DNA of 64,000 nt from Variovorax sp. MHTC-1 (lineage in GTDB: Bacteria > Pseudomonadota > Gammaproteobacteria > Burkholderiales > Burkholderiaceae_C): positions 1 to 64,000 of the forward strand of contig NZ_RWKI01000018.1 of assembly GCF_003984645.1 (NCBI RefSeq), in the 5' to 3' direction. Shown here one piece after another: positions 7,925 through 15,744 of this stretch. The notes below the pieces were generated by a model. The model had not been told where the DNA came from and ran no database searches. It worked only from the letters and a program-made list of their open reading frames with translations. How positions within the stretch are numbered: position 1 is the first letter of the stretch; each line of letters begins with the position of its first letter. A program made the position numbers and the translations under genes.

Positions 7925-8352
7925 CGCGTCACGCCCCATTCTTCTGCTGCGGCTGGCGGAATGATCGATGGGAGCGCGCGCCGCGCGGCTTGCGCATCGC
8001 AGAGCCCATAGATGTGGCCAGCCTGCGCCACGGGCGCATCCAGGGCGCCCGGATCGGCCTGCAGCTGGCGGACCAGATCGCGCAACTCGGCCAGGCGGTC
8101 CTCGCTGGGCTCGGGATAGCTCAGGCGCCAGGCAGTCGCAACTTCAAGCACGGCCGCTCGCTGCAGGGATGTCAGGGCCTCCAGCAGTCCAAGCTGCTCC
8201 CTGTTGCGCCTTTCCTGGAGCTCGTCGCTGCGGTGGCGCTCCAGCATGACCAGGCCGGTGCCCAGCAGCGCCAGCGCGAGGCCGACGCACCAGGTCTCCC
8301 TGGCAAAGGGCCCATTCACCCATGGCCGATCAGCCATCCACCTCCAGATCAT
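7921..8352 (-). CDS. small single-pass membrane protein, unknown function
   Basis: 143-residue protein starting MIWRWMADRPW, with one membrane helix (WCVGLALALLGTGLVML, about residues 22-38) followed by a charged helical stretch (HRSDELQERRNREQLGLLEAL). ATG 8352 was chosen because AGGAG lies eight bases upstream; two upstream in-frame starts are possible. First gene of the integrase unit, joined to the next by an ATGA overlap. I do not recognise the family. The C-terminal region carries no motif I can name. Confidence 0.6.
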   Translation of the reverse strand: MIWRWMADRPWVNGPFARETWCVGLALALLGTGLVMLERHRSDELQERRNREQLGLLEALTSLQRAAVLEVATAWRLSYPEPSEDRLAELRDLVRQLQADPGALDAPVAQAGHIYGLCDAQAARRALPSIIPPAAAEEWGVTR

Positions 8353-9004
8353 CTTGCTCACTCCTGCCCTCATTGCCGAACCTTCCCTCGATGCTATCGG
8401 GCGGACGAGGCGCAGACGTCGCGAAATCATCACGCTGGGCGCTCTTTTTCCGGGTCGAAAACAGCGCTGCAGGCTTGTTGATTCGCATAATCATCAATGT
8501 TAATTCTAGGTGCTGCGGATGGCAAGTTGAAGAAGCCAGAGTCGGCGTCGGCCCTAACTACTTGATTTCATTGGCTTTTTTCGGGCTGGCGGCGGCCGTA
8601 TCGGCGCGGGAACCGGCGCTTATGACGCATTGCTGAGCATCTGGTTGTGATCCTCTCCTTAAGTGTGCGCCCCCATTCAGCATTTGAGCCTGGGTCGATC
8701 GATATGAGGGGAAGTGGGCGCACACACTCGTATGATGTTGCCGACTTGCCGCGTCGCGAGGCCTTGTGCGTGGGCTGGGGCTGGGCGGGGACCTCGGGAT
8801 GCCTGGGCCGGTCGACGCCGGACCGGACCGGTCCGGTCCGGTCCGGCGGGATCCGCTCCGCGAGCGTGCGGCGGGCGCGAGGTTGGACCTGGCTGGGGCA
8901 CCTTGCCGGGAGAGCGAATGGCCTCGCTGCCGGCCGCCCTGCCCTGGCCACTCCGCTCCCGCGCAATTCCCAACGGCACTCACATGACGGGGGCTTGGCT
9001 TGCG
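8353..9004. other. 652-bp gap between parB and the integrase unit
   Basis: No recognisable gene. It must hold the promoter of the integrase unit (AT-richer piece at 8480-8515). Two symmetrical structures are present: GTGTGCGCCC (8663-8672) with its inverted copy GGGCGCACAC (8716-8725), and the CCGGAC/GTCCGG repeat block annotated separately at 8818-8846. Open frames of 100-260 codons on both strands here are compositionally random. Confidence 0.5.
8818..8846. repeat. CCGGAC/GTCCGG palindromic tandem block
   Basis: Two CCGGAC units are followed by three GTCCGG units without interruption. The first 24 bp (8818-8841) form a perfect palindrome. It lies 159 bp beyond the parB stop codon on that strand. 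It could be a transcription terminator hairpin without a U tract, a protein-binding site, or a resolution site; the sequence alone does not decide. Confidence 0.6.
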
Positions 9005-10087
9005 CTAGCCGAGCAGCCGGACCTTTTGCAGGGTCTCGGCCACCGACTTCAGCAGAGCTTCCGACGGCAGGCCTGAGACGGCTCCGGGCAGCAAGGTGAG
9101 CGTGACGGTGCCGTCGGGCGCCCGCAGGCACGAACCCACTGTCTTGCCATCGCTCTGGATCGCCAGCTTCTCCCCCTTCGCTGGCCCGTCCATGCCCAGC
9201 AGGCGCGCCACCACGGCCGCCGGCGCGAGCTTCAGGCCACGCACCTTCTCGGCGCGCTTGAGCACGCTGCGGCGATCCTTGTCGAGGGCGGTGTTGAGTT
9301 GCTCCGCGTGCCGGTGCTGCACCTCCAGCGGGCTGCGGAAGCACTCGAGCACGGCCGACGGCAGCTGCGCCACCATCAGCGCCTTGCGAACCCAGGTGTG
9401 GCTCACGCCGAGCTTCTCGGCCAGTTGGCGCTGGGTCGGGAACAGCTGCTCCTCGAGCGCGCGCTGGTACATCACGCCCTGCTCGTACGGCGACAGATCG
9501 GCACGCTCCCGGTTCTCGCGGTCCATGGCCGCGAACAGCTCGGCATCGCCGAGCTCGTCGAGCCAGATGGCCGCCAGGACCGGGATGCCCAGCTCCAGGC
9601 AGGCCCGGTGGCGCCGGTGCCCGAAAACCAGCTCGTAGTGCCCCGGCTGATCCGCCGCCGGACGCACCAGGATCGGCTGCACATTGCCGCCTGCCTGTTC
9701 GATATCGGCCTTGAGTCCGGCGAACTCCGCGTTCTCGAACGAATCCCGGTGGCGGTTGGCCCAGCGCGAGGCGCTGATCGTTTTTGGGTCCAGCTTGCGC
9801 GTCGGCGTTGAGCCATCGTGCTGGCGAAGCCGCTCGCGCAAGGCTGCCAGCTCGCCCTCCACGGCCTGCATCTGGCCACGGAACGCGAGCATCTGGCCGG
9901 GGCCCGTGCGCGGGGCGAGCTGGCCGGCCTGGGCCGGTGGAAACCTGGTTTCCACGGCGGCGGCAGCGCCGGGCAGTGCCGGCGGGATGGCCGCCGTCCC
10001 GTTCGAAGCCGGTGCCGCTGCGGGAGCCGGCTCGGGGATCGACAGGCCGGCGGTCAAGGCTTCAAGACGTTTGCGGGTACTAGCCAT
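9005..10087 (-). CDS. parB: ParB-family centromere-binding partition protein
   Basis: 360-residue DNA-binding partition protein. After a poorly conserved, alanine/proline-rich N-terminus comes the ParB CTPase/nuclease-like domain: LKADIEQAGGNVQPILVRP, HYELVFGHRRHRACLELGIPV, AAMDRENRERADLSPYEQG (the GHRRHRA and ENRERADLSPYE motifs are diagnostic), then a helix-turn-helix (TQRQLAEKLGVSHTWVRKAL). Start ATG 10087 has GGAGG six bases upstream; an in-frame ATG four codons earlier is weaker. It binds parS, presumably the 19-bp palindromes found just upstream, and works with ParA to place copies at division. It is separated from parA by about 330 bp that carry most of those sites, an unusual gap for a parAB operon. 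Confidence 0.92.
   Translation of the reverse strand: MASTRKRLEALTAGLSIPEPAPAAAPASNGTAAIPPALPGAAAAVETRFPPAQAGQLAPRTGPGQMLAFRGQMQAVEGELAALRERLRQHDGSTPTRKLDPKTISASRWANRHRDSFENAEFAGLKADIEQAGGNVQPILVRPAADQPGHYELVFGHRRHRACLELGIPVLAAIWLDELGDAELFAAMDRENRERADLSPYEQGVMYQRALEEQLFPTQRQLAEKLGVSHTWVRKALMVAQLPSAVLECFRSPLEVQHRHAEQLNTALDKDRRSVLKRAEKVRGLKLAPAAVVARLLGMDGPAKGEKLAIQSDGKTVGSCLRAPDGTVTLTLLPGAVSGLPSEALLKSVAETLQKVRLLG
9937..9955. promoter_or_regulatory. parS-like: parS-like palindrome inside parB
   Basis: GTGGAAACCTGGTTTCCAC, a perfect 9+1+9 palindrome, lies in the N-terminal coding part of parB. The same 19-mer occurs at 10104-10122. Confidence 0.65.
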
Positions 10088-10103
10088 TGGAACCTCCATG
10101 GCG

Positions 10104-10378
10104 GTGGAAACCTGGTTTCCACGCGGGCTGCGTGGCGCGGAACTGGATGCGGGATGTGGGCGCGGGAACCCTTCGCGATTGGCAGCGTGGAACCCCGGTT
10201 TCCAGGAGGCGCGCCGGATCTGGGTGGAAACCTGGCGTCCACGCGTGGACGCCAGTTGTGCGTTGCCGACGCACGCGGAGCTTGTCGTTCGTGGGCACGG
10301 CCTCGCACAACGGGCGGCCGTTCGAGTTGTGCGGCAGTGACAGGCATGCCGACGGCACGCTGGAAACCAGGTTTCCAC
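10104..10378. promoter_or_regulatory. parS-like: cluster of parS-like 19-bp palindromes in the parA-parB gap
   Basis: Four copies of a 19-bp palindrome built on GTGGAAACC-n-GGTTTCCAC: 10104-10122 (perfect), 10187-10205 (three changes), 10224-10242 (changes in the right arm) and 10360-10378 (one terminal change, central A). Between them, CTGGCGTCCACG at 10232-10243 is followed directly by its inverted copy, a 24-bp perfect palindrome overlapping the third site. Position between parA and parB and repetition of a long palindrome are what a centromere for ParB looks like. Direct binding is inferred. Confidence 0.72.
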
Positions 10379-10417
10379 GCCGCGTCGGCGCCCTCTCCCT
10401 TTGGTCTCCCAGGGCTT

Positions 10418-11659
10418 TCATTGCACCTGCGCCTTGTCGGACCAGCTGCTCACCACGGACTGCTCGACCAGGTCGACGAAGGCGTCGTAGGCGTCGGCGG
10501 CACGCTTGTAGGTCTTGGCGGCGCCTTCATACTTCTGCACGTCGTAGACGGTAGCGAACTCGGCCGCCTTGTTGCTGGTCACGCTGGTCTTCGGGATCTC
10601 CACCGGCAGCGTGTACTCGCCGTAGGTGGCCTGGATCCACTGCCTGACCGCAGGCGTGGCCGGATCGCTGGGGTCGACCCGGCTCAGCAGCACGTGCAGG
10701 AAGTCGAAGGCCTTGCCGGCCAGCTCGCCGCTTTGCGCATCGAGATTGCCGCCCAGGTCGGCCAGCAGCGACCAGAACTGGGCCGACGACGCGAAGTCCA
10801 GGCCCGAGGGCGGCACCGGCACGATGATCCCGTTGGCAGCCCACAGCGCATTGATGGTCACATAGGAGAGCGACGGCGGGGTGTCGATCACGATCACATC
10901 GTAGAGATCGCGCACGCTCTCCAGGCCGGCGTTGAGCACGTCCCAGAAGCGCGCCCCCGGCTCCTGCATCTGTCGCGCCGGCAGCGCGAACTCGGCCGAG
11001 AAGAGAAAGGGGGCGGCGGCCACCAGATCCAGCCCGTCCCAGTAGGTCGAGCGGATCGCGTAGCGGATGTCGGACTGGCTGCCATCGCACAAGGGGGCGA
11101 TGGTCATGTCCTCGCTGATCTCCGCTTCGGGCAGCAGGCCGTGCAGGGTGGTGAGCGAGCCCTGCGGGTCGGTGTCGATCGCCAGCACCCGGTGGCCGCG
11201 CAGGCTCAGGCCCTGCGCCAGCACCATGGCCGTCGTCGTCTTCGCGACGCCGCCCTTGAAATTGCCCACGGCGATGGTGAACGCCTTCTTGCCGGCAGGG
11301 CGCATCTTGTCGGCGCGGTAGGTGCGCGTCCATGTGCGCAGCTCGCTGAGCTCGAAGTTGCGCTTGCCGCCGGCCGGGGTCAGGCGACCGCTGGGCAGAT
11401 CCTCCTTGGTGATGCGGTAGGCCACGTGCGCCTTGTCGACGCCGCACAAGGCCGCCAGTTGCGCGGTAGAGTAGATCGGCGCCACCTTCCGGGCTTCAGG
11501 CGCCAGCAGCCGGCCGCGGATCTGCTCGACCATGGAGCCGGCGCGGGTGGCCAGGGCCGCGATACGCGCCATGTCGATGCGCGCACGGGAAGGGGAGGGG
11601 AGTGACGGAGCAAGCGTGGAAACCTGGTTTCCAGCACCGGCGGGAGCGGGCAATGCCAT
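10418..11659 (-). CDS. parA: ParA-family partition ATPase with N-terminal DNA-binding domain
   Basis: 413-residue ATPase. Residues 60-112 form a winged MerR-like helix-turn-helix (TAQLAALCGVDKAHVAYRITKEDLPSG), as in type Ia plasmid ParA proteins that repress their own promoter. The deviant Walker A motif GNFKGGVAKTTTA is at about 132-144, with Walker A-prime (LAIDTDPQGS) and Walker B (DVIVIDTPPSL) following. ATG 11659 was chosen: AAGG lies about eight bases upstream and a promoter with paired operator halves sits just before it. A parS-like site falls within the first codons. It drives segregation together with ParB. The pair belongs to the replication unit with the initiator at 12209, which is transcribed divergently. 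Confidence 0.92.
   Translation of the reverse strand: MALPAPAGAGNQVSTLAPSLPSPSRARIDMARIAALATRAGSMVEQIRGRLLAPEARKVAPIYSTAQLAALCGVDKAHVAYRITKEDLPSGRLTPAGGKRNFELSELRTWTRTYRADKMRPAGKKAFTIAVGNFKGGVAKTTTAMVLAQGLSLRGHRVLAIDTDPQGSLTTLHGLLPEAEISEDMTIAPLCDGSQSDIRYAIRSTYWDGLDLVAAAPFLFSAEFALPARQMQEPGARFWDVLNAGLESVRDLYDVIVIDTPPSLSYVTINALWAANGIIVPVPPSGLDFASSAQFWSLLADLGGNLDAQSGELAGKAFDFLHVLLSRVDPSDPATPAVRQWIQATYGEYTLPVEIPKTSVTSNKAAEFATVYDVQKYEGAAKTYKRAADAYDAFVDLVEQSVVSSWSDKAQVQ
11616..11634. promoter_or_regulatory. parS-like: parS-like palindrome at the start of parA
   Basis: GTGGAAACCTGGTTTCCAG differs from the perfect 19-mer only in the last base. It lies in codons 9-15 of parA, close to the parA promoter. 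Confidence 0.6.
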
Positions 11660-11672
11660 GGAGAAGAGCCTT

Positions 11673-11718
11673 ATTCGACAGAATCCAGCCATTCTATGAG
11701 AATCTGTCGAATGAACAA
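11673..11718 (-). promoter_or_regulatory. parA promoter with inverted-repeat operator
   Basis: On the minus strand TTGTTC (11713-11718) and TAGAAT (11691-11696) are spaced 16 bp and fit a sigma-70 promoter. A perfect 10-bp inverted repeat, ATTCGACAGA (11673-11682) and TCTGTCGAAT (11703-11712), brackets the -10 box. This is the expected layout for autorepression by ParA. Confidence 0.6.
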
Positions 11719-11935
11719 GATACGCCAACAGAAGCGCCAGAGTGAGGGTGCGAACTGTGAGAGCGATTGGGGACCAAGGTGAGGTCCGTTGGGATTACCG
11801 CCTTGGCGGGGCATCCGGGCAGCACGGATCCCGGCCGATCCGGGTGGCCAGGGGCCTTAAAGGCACCGGTACCGTTGGCATTCAGCGGGATCCGGTCGCC
11901 GCAAAGCCGAAGGCAGTGCTCGGCACCCCTTGTCC

Positions 11936-12055
11936 ACTCACATCAATTCCCAACCGTGCACACGTCGCGCCGCCCCAAATCCCATCCGATCTCACCTTCA
12001 ATCCCAAAGGTTCTCACAGGAATTCCCAGACCTACTCACAGAAACCCTTCCAAGT
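11936..12055. other. oriV-like: iteron-like repeats, candidate replication origin
   Basis: Imperfect direct repeats with a core of (A/T)CTCAC..-..AATTCCCA start at 11936, 11990, 12012 and 12034; the last three are phased at exactly 22 bp. The best copies are TCTCACAGGAATTCCCA (12012) and ACTCACATCAATTCCCA (11936). TTCCAAGTG recurs further right, near 12049 and 12100. The array lies 150-270 bp before the start of the replication initiator, the classic place for iterons bound by Rep_3-type initiators, next to locally AT-richer DNA up to 12200. Confidence 0.6.
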
Positions 12056-12208
12056 GCTTGTCAGCGTTCGGGAATCCGGATCCTCAACTCTTCAATTCTT
12101 CCAAGTGTTAGGTTTCAACGTCTCAAGGCACTCTCTGCGGACCTGTGAATTGACCGATTCACAAACTGTCGGCATGATGTGAAACCGTTGATCCCCTGAA
12201 AGAAGTCC

Positions 12209-13582
12209 ATGGAAGAGGGCGAAGTTCCGCGACCGCCGCCCAAGCCATCGGCTGTCCCTGACGAGCAGACTGTTGCCAAGGCCAACGAGGCCATCGCGAT
12301 CCGCCCGAAGCGCGGCCGCCTGACGCTGCTGTCGCGGCGCATCTACAACGCGCTGCTCTACCACTCGCAGCGCCAAGGCGTCGACGAGCCCGTCTACAAG
12401 CTCGCGCTCAGCGAGCTGATCGGCGACGCGCGCTTCAACTCCAACAACACCGAGCTGCTGAAGTCCCACCTGCGCGACATGCAAGCGACCACCATCGAAT
12501 GGTCGACCAGCGGCGCCGGCCTGAAACGCTGGGTGTCCTCGCAGCTGCTGGGCACCGTCACCATCGAGGAGCAGGGCAGGGGACGGCCCTGCACGATCAC
12601 CTGGCGCTATCCGGAAGAGATTCGCGAGCGGCTGGTCAAGCCGCACCAGTACACCCGCGTGCTGCTGGAGATCAGCGGCCAGATGCGCAGCTACCCGGCG
12701 GCCGTGCTCTACGAGATCGGCGCGCGCTATCTCACCTCGCCCAGCCGGCTGTCGATGCGCGAGGACGTGCTGTGGTGGGCGGCAGTGCTCACCGGGCGCA
12801 GCGACATCACGGAGGTCGACTACCGCTTCCTGAAGCGCGACGTGATCAGCAAGGCGCTGGCCGAGATCGAGGCGCTGTGCGAGGACTTCAGCCTCGAGCT
12901 CATCGAGCACAAGCGGGGCCGGCGCATCGAGGAGATCCAGTTCCGCGTGGCGCCCAAGCTGCAGCAGCGCCTGGGCGCCGCCGACGACCCGAGCCGCAAC
13001 GTGTTCGACCTGGAGCTGGTCGGCAAGCTGATCGCGCTCGGGCTCAAGCAGGACGAGGCCCAGGACCTCTATGCCACCACCGACGAAGGGCAGCTGCGCG
13101 GCACGCTCGAGCATGTGGAGCAGCGGCTTCGCAGCCAGACGCTGCCGGCGCTCAAGTCGCCGGCGGCGTACTTCAAGGACGCGCTGAAGAAGGGCTATGC
13201 AGGCGTCAGGGGGGCGGCCGAGCCATCCGCGCCGACGGGTCTGCCTTCGCCGTCCCAGGGACGGCCAGCGGCCGCGCTCGGCGGCGAGGACCGCATGCAC
13301 CGCATCCGCGAGCTGTGGGAGAACGATCGCATGCAGAAGGCCAAAGCCCTCTATCTGGAAATGCCAGAAGCCATGCAGGCCGAGATGCGGTCGCGCTTCG
13401 AGGCCGACCGGCTCGCGCAGATTGCCGCCCCTATCGCTCGGGCCTGGCGACGCGACGGGCCGGCCAGCCGCATCGCGGCCACCACCTTCCATCGATGGCT
13501 GGCCCAGATCACGTGGCCCGAGGAACCTTCCGATCGGGTGCTGCTGGATTTTGCGCTGGGGCAGGGCGTGACCGGAATGTGA
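12209..13582 (+). CDS. RepB/Rep_3-type plasmid replication initiator
   Basis: 457-residue initiator. The first winged-helix domain begins near residue 30 (KRGRLTLLSRRIYNALLYHSQRQG, LSELIGDARFNSNNTELLKSHLRDMQ), followed by VTIEEQGRGRPCTITWRYPEEIRERL and a second winged helix (YEIGARYLTSPSRLSMREDVLWWAAVL). This two-wing layout is that of Rep_3 superfamily proteins, which bind iterons and open the origin; iteron-like repeats lie just upstream. The C-terminal 150 residues are a variable tail found in large beta-proteobacterial plasmid initiators. Start ATG 12209 follows GAAAGAAG. It is divergent from parAB, making a rep-par core. The presence of its own initiator argues that this DNA is, or derives from, a plasmid or chromid. 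Confidence 0.85.
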   Translation: MEEGEVPRPPPKPSAVPDEQTVAKANEAIAIRPKRGRLTLLSRRIYNALLYHSQRQGVDEPVYKLALSELIGDARFNSNNTELLKSHLRDMQATTIEWSTSGAGLKRWVSSQLLGTVTIEEQGRGRPCTITWRYPEEIRERLVKPHQYTRVLLEISGQMRSYPAAVLYEIGARYLTSPSRLSMREDVLWWAAVLTGRSDITEVDYRFLKRDVISKALAEIEALCEDFSLELIEHKRGRRIEEIQFRVAPKLQQRLGAADDPSRNVFDLELVGKLIALGLKQDEAQDLYATTDEGQLRGTLEHVEQRLRSQTLPALKSPAAYFKDALKKGYAGVRGAAEPSAPTGLPSPSQGRPAAALGGEDRMHRIRELWENDRMQKAKALYLEMPEAMQAEMRSRFEADRLAQIAAPIARAWRRDGPASRIAATTFHRWLAQITWPEEPSDRVLLDFALGQGVTGM

Positions 13583-14042
13583 AGGGGCGGCCCTTGTCCG
13601 ACTTGTGCGCCCGCAAGTATGTGGGCGCCAGGGGCCTCACCGTCATCGTCGTTCCGCCGGCTCCGCGGCCACCTTCAACGACGTCGGGGCCAACGACGCT
13701 CGAGGTCTACCGCGGCGACATGTTGCCGAAGAACAAGTACCCTTGTAAGTAAGCAATCACCATCTTTCTGCAGCTCCCCCATCCCTGGGTCGCGCCACCC
13801 GAGGCAACCGTCAGTTGGTGCACCAGTTCGCACTTCGATGTGAGCGCACGCTGCGAATGTAGACAAGAAGCGATTTGATGCGGAGCCGTCATCAAGGCGA
13901 GATGATGAGTCTTCAGGCCCAGGTGAGTGAAGGCGGGCAGCAGGCCGGTCACGGACATGGCCCTGGGAAGCGATGGCGTCCGACGGCAAGCCAGGCGCGC
14001 GTCCGGCTCGACCCGGCCAGCATGGGCTTCGTAAGATGGCGC
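13583..14042. other. 460-bp gap after rep, nothing recognised
   Basis: No convincing gene on either strand. GCGCCC (13609-13614) and GGGCGC (13622-13627) just after the rep stop could form a weak hairpin. The promoter of the FHA gene should lie within 13870-14040. Confidence 0.45.
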
Positions 14043-14444
14043 ATGCCCAAGCTCCTGATCACCTCAGCAGGCAAGACGGGCCAGGTGGACCTCGGGCCGG
14101 GGGAGACCACGCTGGGCCGGGGCAAGCACAATGACGTCGTGCTCAATTCCATCTTCGCGAGCCGCAGCCACGCGGTGATCGTCGTCGAGCCGGCGTTCAC
14201 CATCATCCAGAACCTCGGGAGCCAGAACGGAACCTTCGTGAACGGCGCTCGCGTCCACATGCAAGTGCTCGTCGACGGCGATGTGCTGAGCCTTGGCGGG
14301 TGCGAGCTGCGCTTCATCGCCGCGGAGCAGGAATTCAGTGAAGTGGAGGCGCGCCGCCTTTCGTCCGTTCCGAGCTGGATGGAGGATCCGGACGGCAGCG
14401 ATGAACCGACGGCACCGGATAAACCGTCGCACGACAAGGGCTAG
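14043..14444 (+). CDS. stand-alone FHA-domain protein
   Basis: 133-residue protein consisting of one forkhead-associated domain plus an acidic tail. The phosphothreonine-binding residues are all visible: G-R (LGRGKHNDVVL, residues 24-34), S-R-x-H (ASRSHAVIVV, residues 39-48) and N-G (SQNGTFVNGAR, residues 60-70). FHA domains dock phosphorylated threonine peptides. There is no serine/threonine kinase, phosphatase or type VI secretion gene in the window, so the partner must be elsewhere. The start at 14043 was chosen because the domain begins immediately (MPKLLITSAG); an upstream open frame to 13875 is rich in unlikely residues. It stands alone between rep and two small minus-strand genes. Confidence 0.88.
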   Translation: MPKLLITSAGKTGQVDLGPGETTLGRGKHNDVVLNSIFASRSHAVIVVEPAFTIIQNLGSQNGTFVNGARVHMQVLVDGDVLSLGGCELRFIAAEQEFSEVEARRLSSVPSWMEDPDGSDEPTAPDKPSHDKG

Positions 14445-14716
14445 CGAGCGATCAGGTTACGGTTCATGACGCAGGCAACATTGGACTTGGGCGAGGGGCG
14501 CCCGCCCGCCACTCTTAATCCTGGCGTAACACTGGTGCCCCATGCTTGGGAGTGACAGTCAGTCGGCGCTGGTAGAGGTTGCTTCGGCGTCCGCCCATGC
14601 TGGGCGGTTCCTCGATGCCGGCGACTGTCGCGATTTCACCCAACGCGCCCATAGGACGGATGAGTGCCTTCGGCGACTCTGTGCGCAAGAGCGCTGAGCA
14701 GGCTGGCGCGAAGTGC

Positions 14717-14932
14717 CTACTGCTCGGTCTCGAACTCTTCCCGCGCAACCTCGGCAGGGTCGCGCATGCGGTGATCGGGGTAGAGTTCCGTCGCCCGGTC
14801 GGCCAACTGCTCCGGGTCCGCTTTGCCTTCAGCGAGAAGGAGCCATGCGGCTGTAAAGGCGCGCTTCCACACATGGGCGTGCGATAGCGGCCTGTCCGGG
14901 GCGAGCGTCGGCCTTTCAGCGAGTGACGGCAT
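14717..14932 (-). CDS. small acidic protein, unknown function
   Basis: 71-residue soluble protein: AHVWKRAFTAAWLLLAEGKADPEQLADRATELYPDHRMRDPAEVAREEFE. Alternating helices with a regular D-P-E-Q pattern make it protein-like, and the ATG has GAGGAG five bases upstream, overlapping the stop of the preceding gene. I do not recognise a family. It is the second gene of a two-gene operon with the small membrane protein at 14942; gap nine bases. The resemblance of the helical core to small antitoxin-like or regulatory proteins is too weak to name. Confidence 0.6.
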   Translation of the reverse strand: MPSLAERPTLAPDRPLSHAHVWKRAFTAAWLLLAEGKADPEQLADRATELYPDHRMRDPAEVAREEFETEQ

Positions 14933-14941
14933 CTTGTCTCC

Positions 14942-15133
14942 TCATCGCGCGATGAATATTGCGACGACAACCGCGACGATCGCAAGCGCGGCGACGGACA
15001 GGTTACGCCGCCAGCCAGCAGCGCGCCGCTCATGCTCCTCGAGTCGACGATAGAAAGTCAGCTCCTCGAGCCCAGAGGGGGCGCTGTCGAGTTCCTCGGC
15101 GAAGCGGTTGTGGGTATTGAATCGTTTGGCCAT
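14942..15133 (-). CDS. small tail-anchored membrane protein
   Basis: 63-residue protein with a polar N-terminus (RFNTHNRFAEELDSAPSGLEELTFYRRLEEHERR) and a C-terminal hydrophobic helix (LSVAALAIVAVVVAIFI) ending in a single arginine, so it is probably tail-anchored in the inner membrane. First gene of a two-gene operon; the second follows nine bases later with its ribosome site overlapping this stop. No family recognised. The AT-rich region upstream supplies its promoter. Confidence 0.6.
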   Translation of the reverse strand: MAKRFNTHNRFAEELDSAPSGLEELTFYRRLEEHERRAAGWRRNLSVAALAIVAVVVAIFIAR

Positions 15134-15744
15134 CTCTCTGCAAGGGGGTTAGAGGGCGTGCTCCCCATCCCATGAGTGAGTGAGCGACCACTAGAGACGA
15201 CCACCAGACCCACGGTCCGCACGCGCAGGGCCAGACAAATACCCTGCATGGGCTCAACAACAATCGGCTTCGGACGACAAGACGCCCCGTCCACCGGCGG
15301 AAGCTCGTATCCGTGTCTTCTTCATGTAGCAAATTGTAGTTACGTATAGTACTTATTGGTTACTCTTGGCGTGAAGAGCTTCACGTTTGCCTGGGGCGTC
15401 TTCTTGGAGACCCGAGGCGCGATGTCACTTTTCCAGGCACACCACGGTGATGTCGATGCGACAACGGTCTGCGACGATGTGCACACCCTTTTCCACAATC
15501 TTGTCCACTACAAGTGTGGAGAACTTTTCTCCTAATTTTGACGCATCGGACCTTGCAGCGGCGAAGTTATACACATTTAGTAGTACAGGACGGCAACATC
15601 AGGAAGTCCCGCGTCAGGTGGCTAGATGTTGTGCAATAAGTTGTTCCGCCAAGCCGGAAAGCGGGAGGCTTGTACCTCGATGCGCCCGGCTGACCGGCCA
15701 CTCAGTTCTCTGCTGCGCCGGGCCGCGCTGCAAGCCTGTCGCCG
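15134..15744. other. AT-rich gap with DnaA-box-like sites
   Basis: About 600 bp without a recognisable gene, and the part at 15325-15620 is clearly more AT-rich than its surroundings. TTATACACA at 15567-15575 matches the DnaA-box consensus TTATNCACA; TTTTCCACA (15489-15497) and TTGTCCACT (15501-15509) are one- and two-base variants, and a related TCTCCACAC lies on the other strand near 15514. The same TTGTCCACT also occurs at 11930-11938 beside the iterons. It may be a replication-related region or simply a promoter gap. Confidence 0.45.

Noticed and set aside
9005..10378. Longer ParB beginning at 10378
   Set aside because: The extra 97 codons would be made of parS-like palindromes and have no protein-like composition; ATG 10087 has GGAGG upstream.
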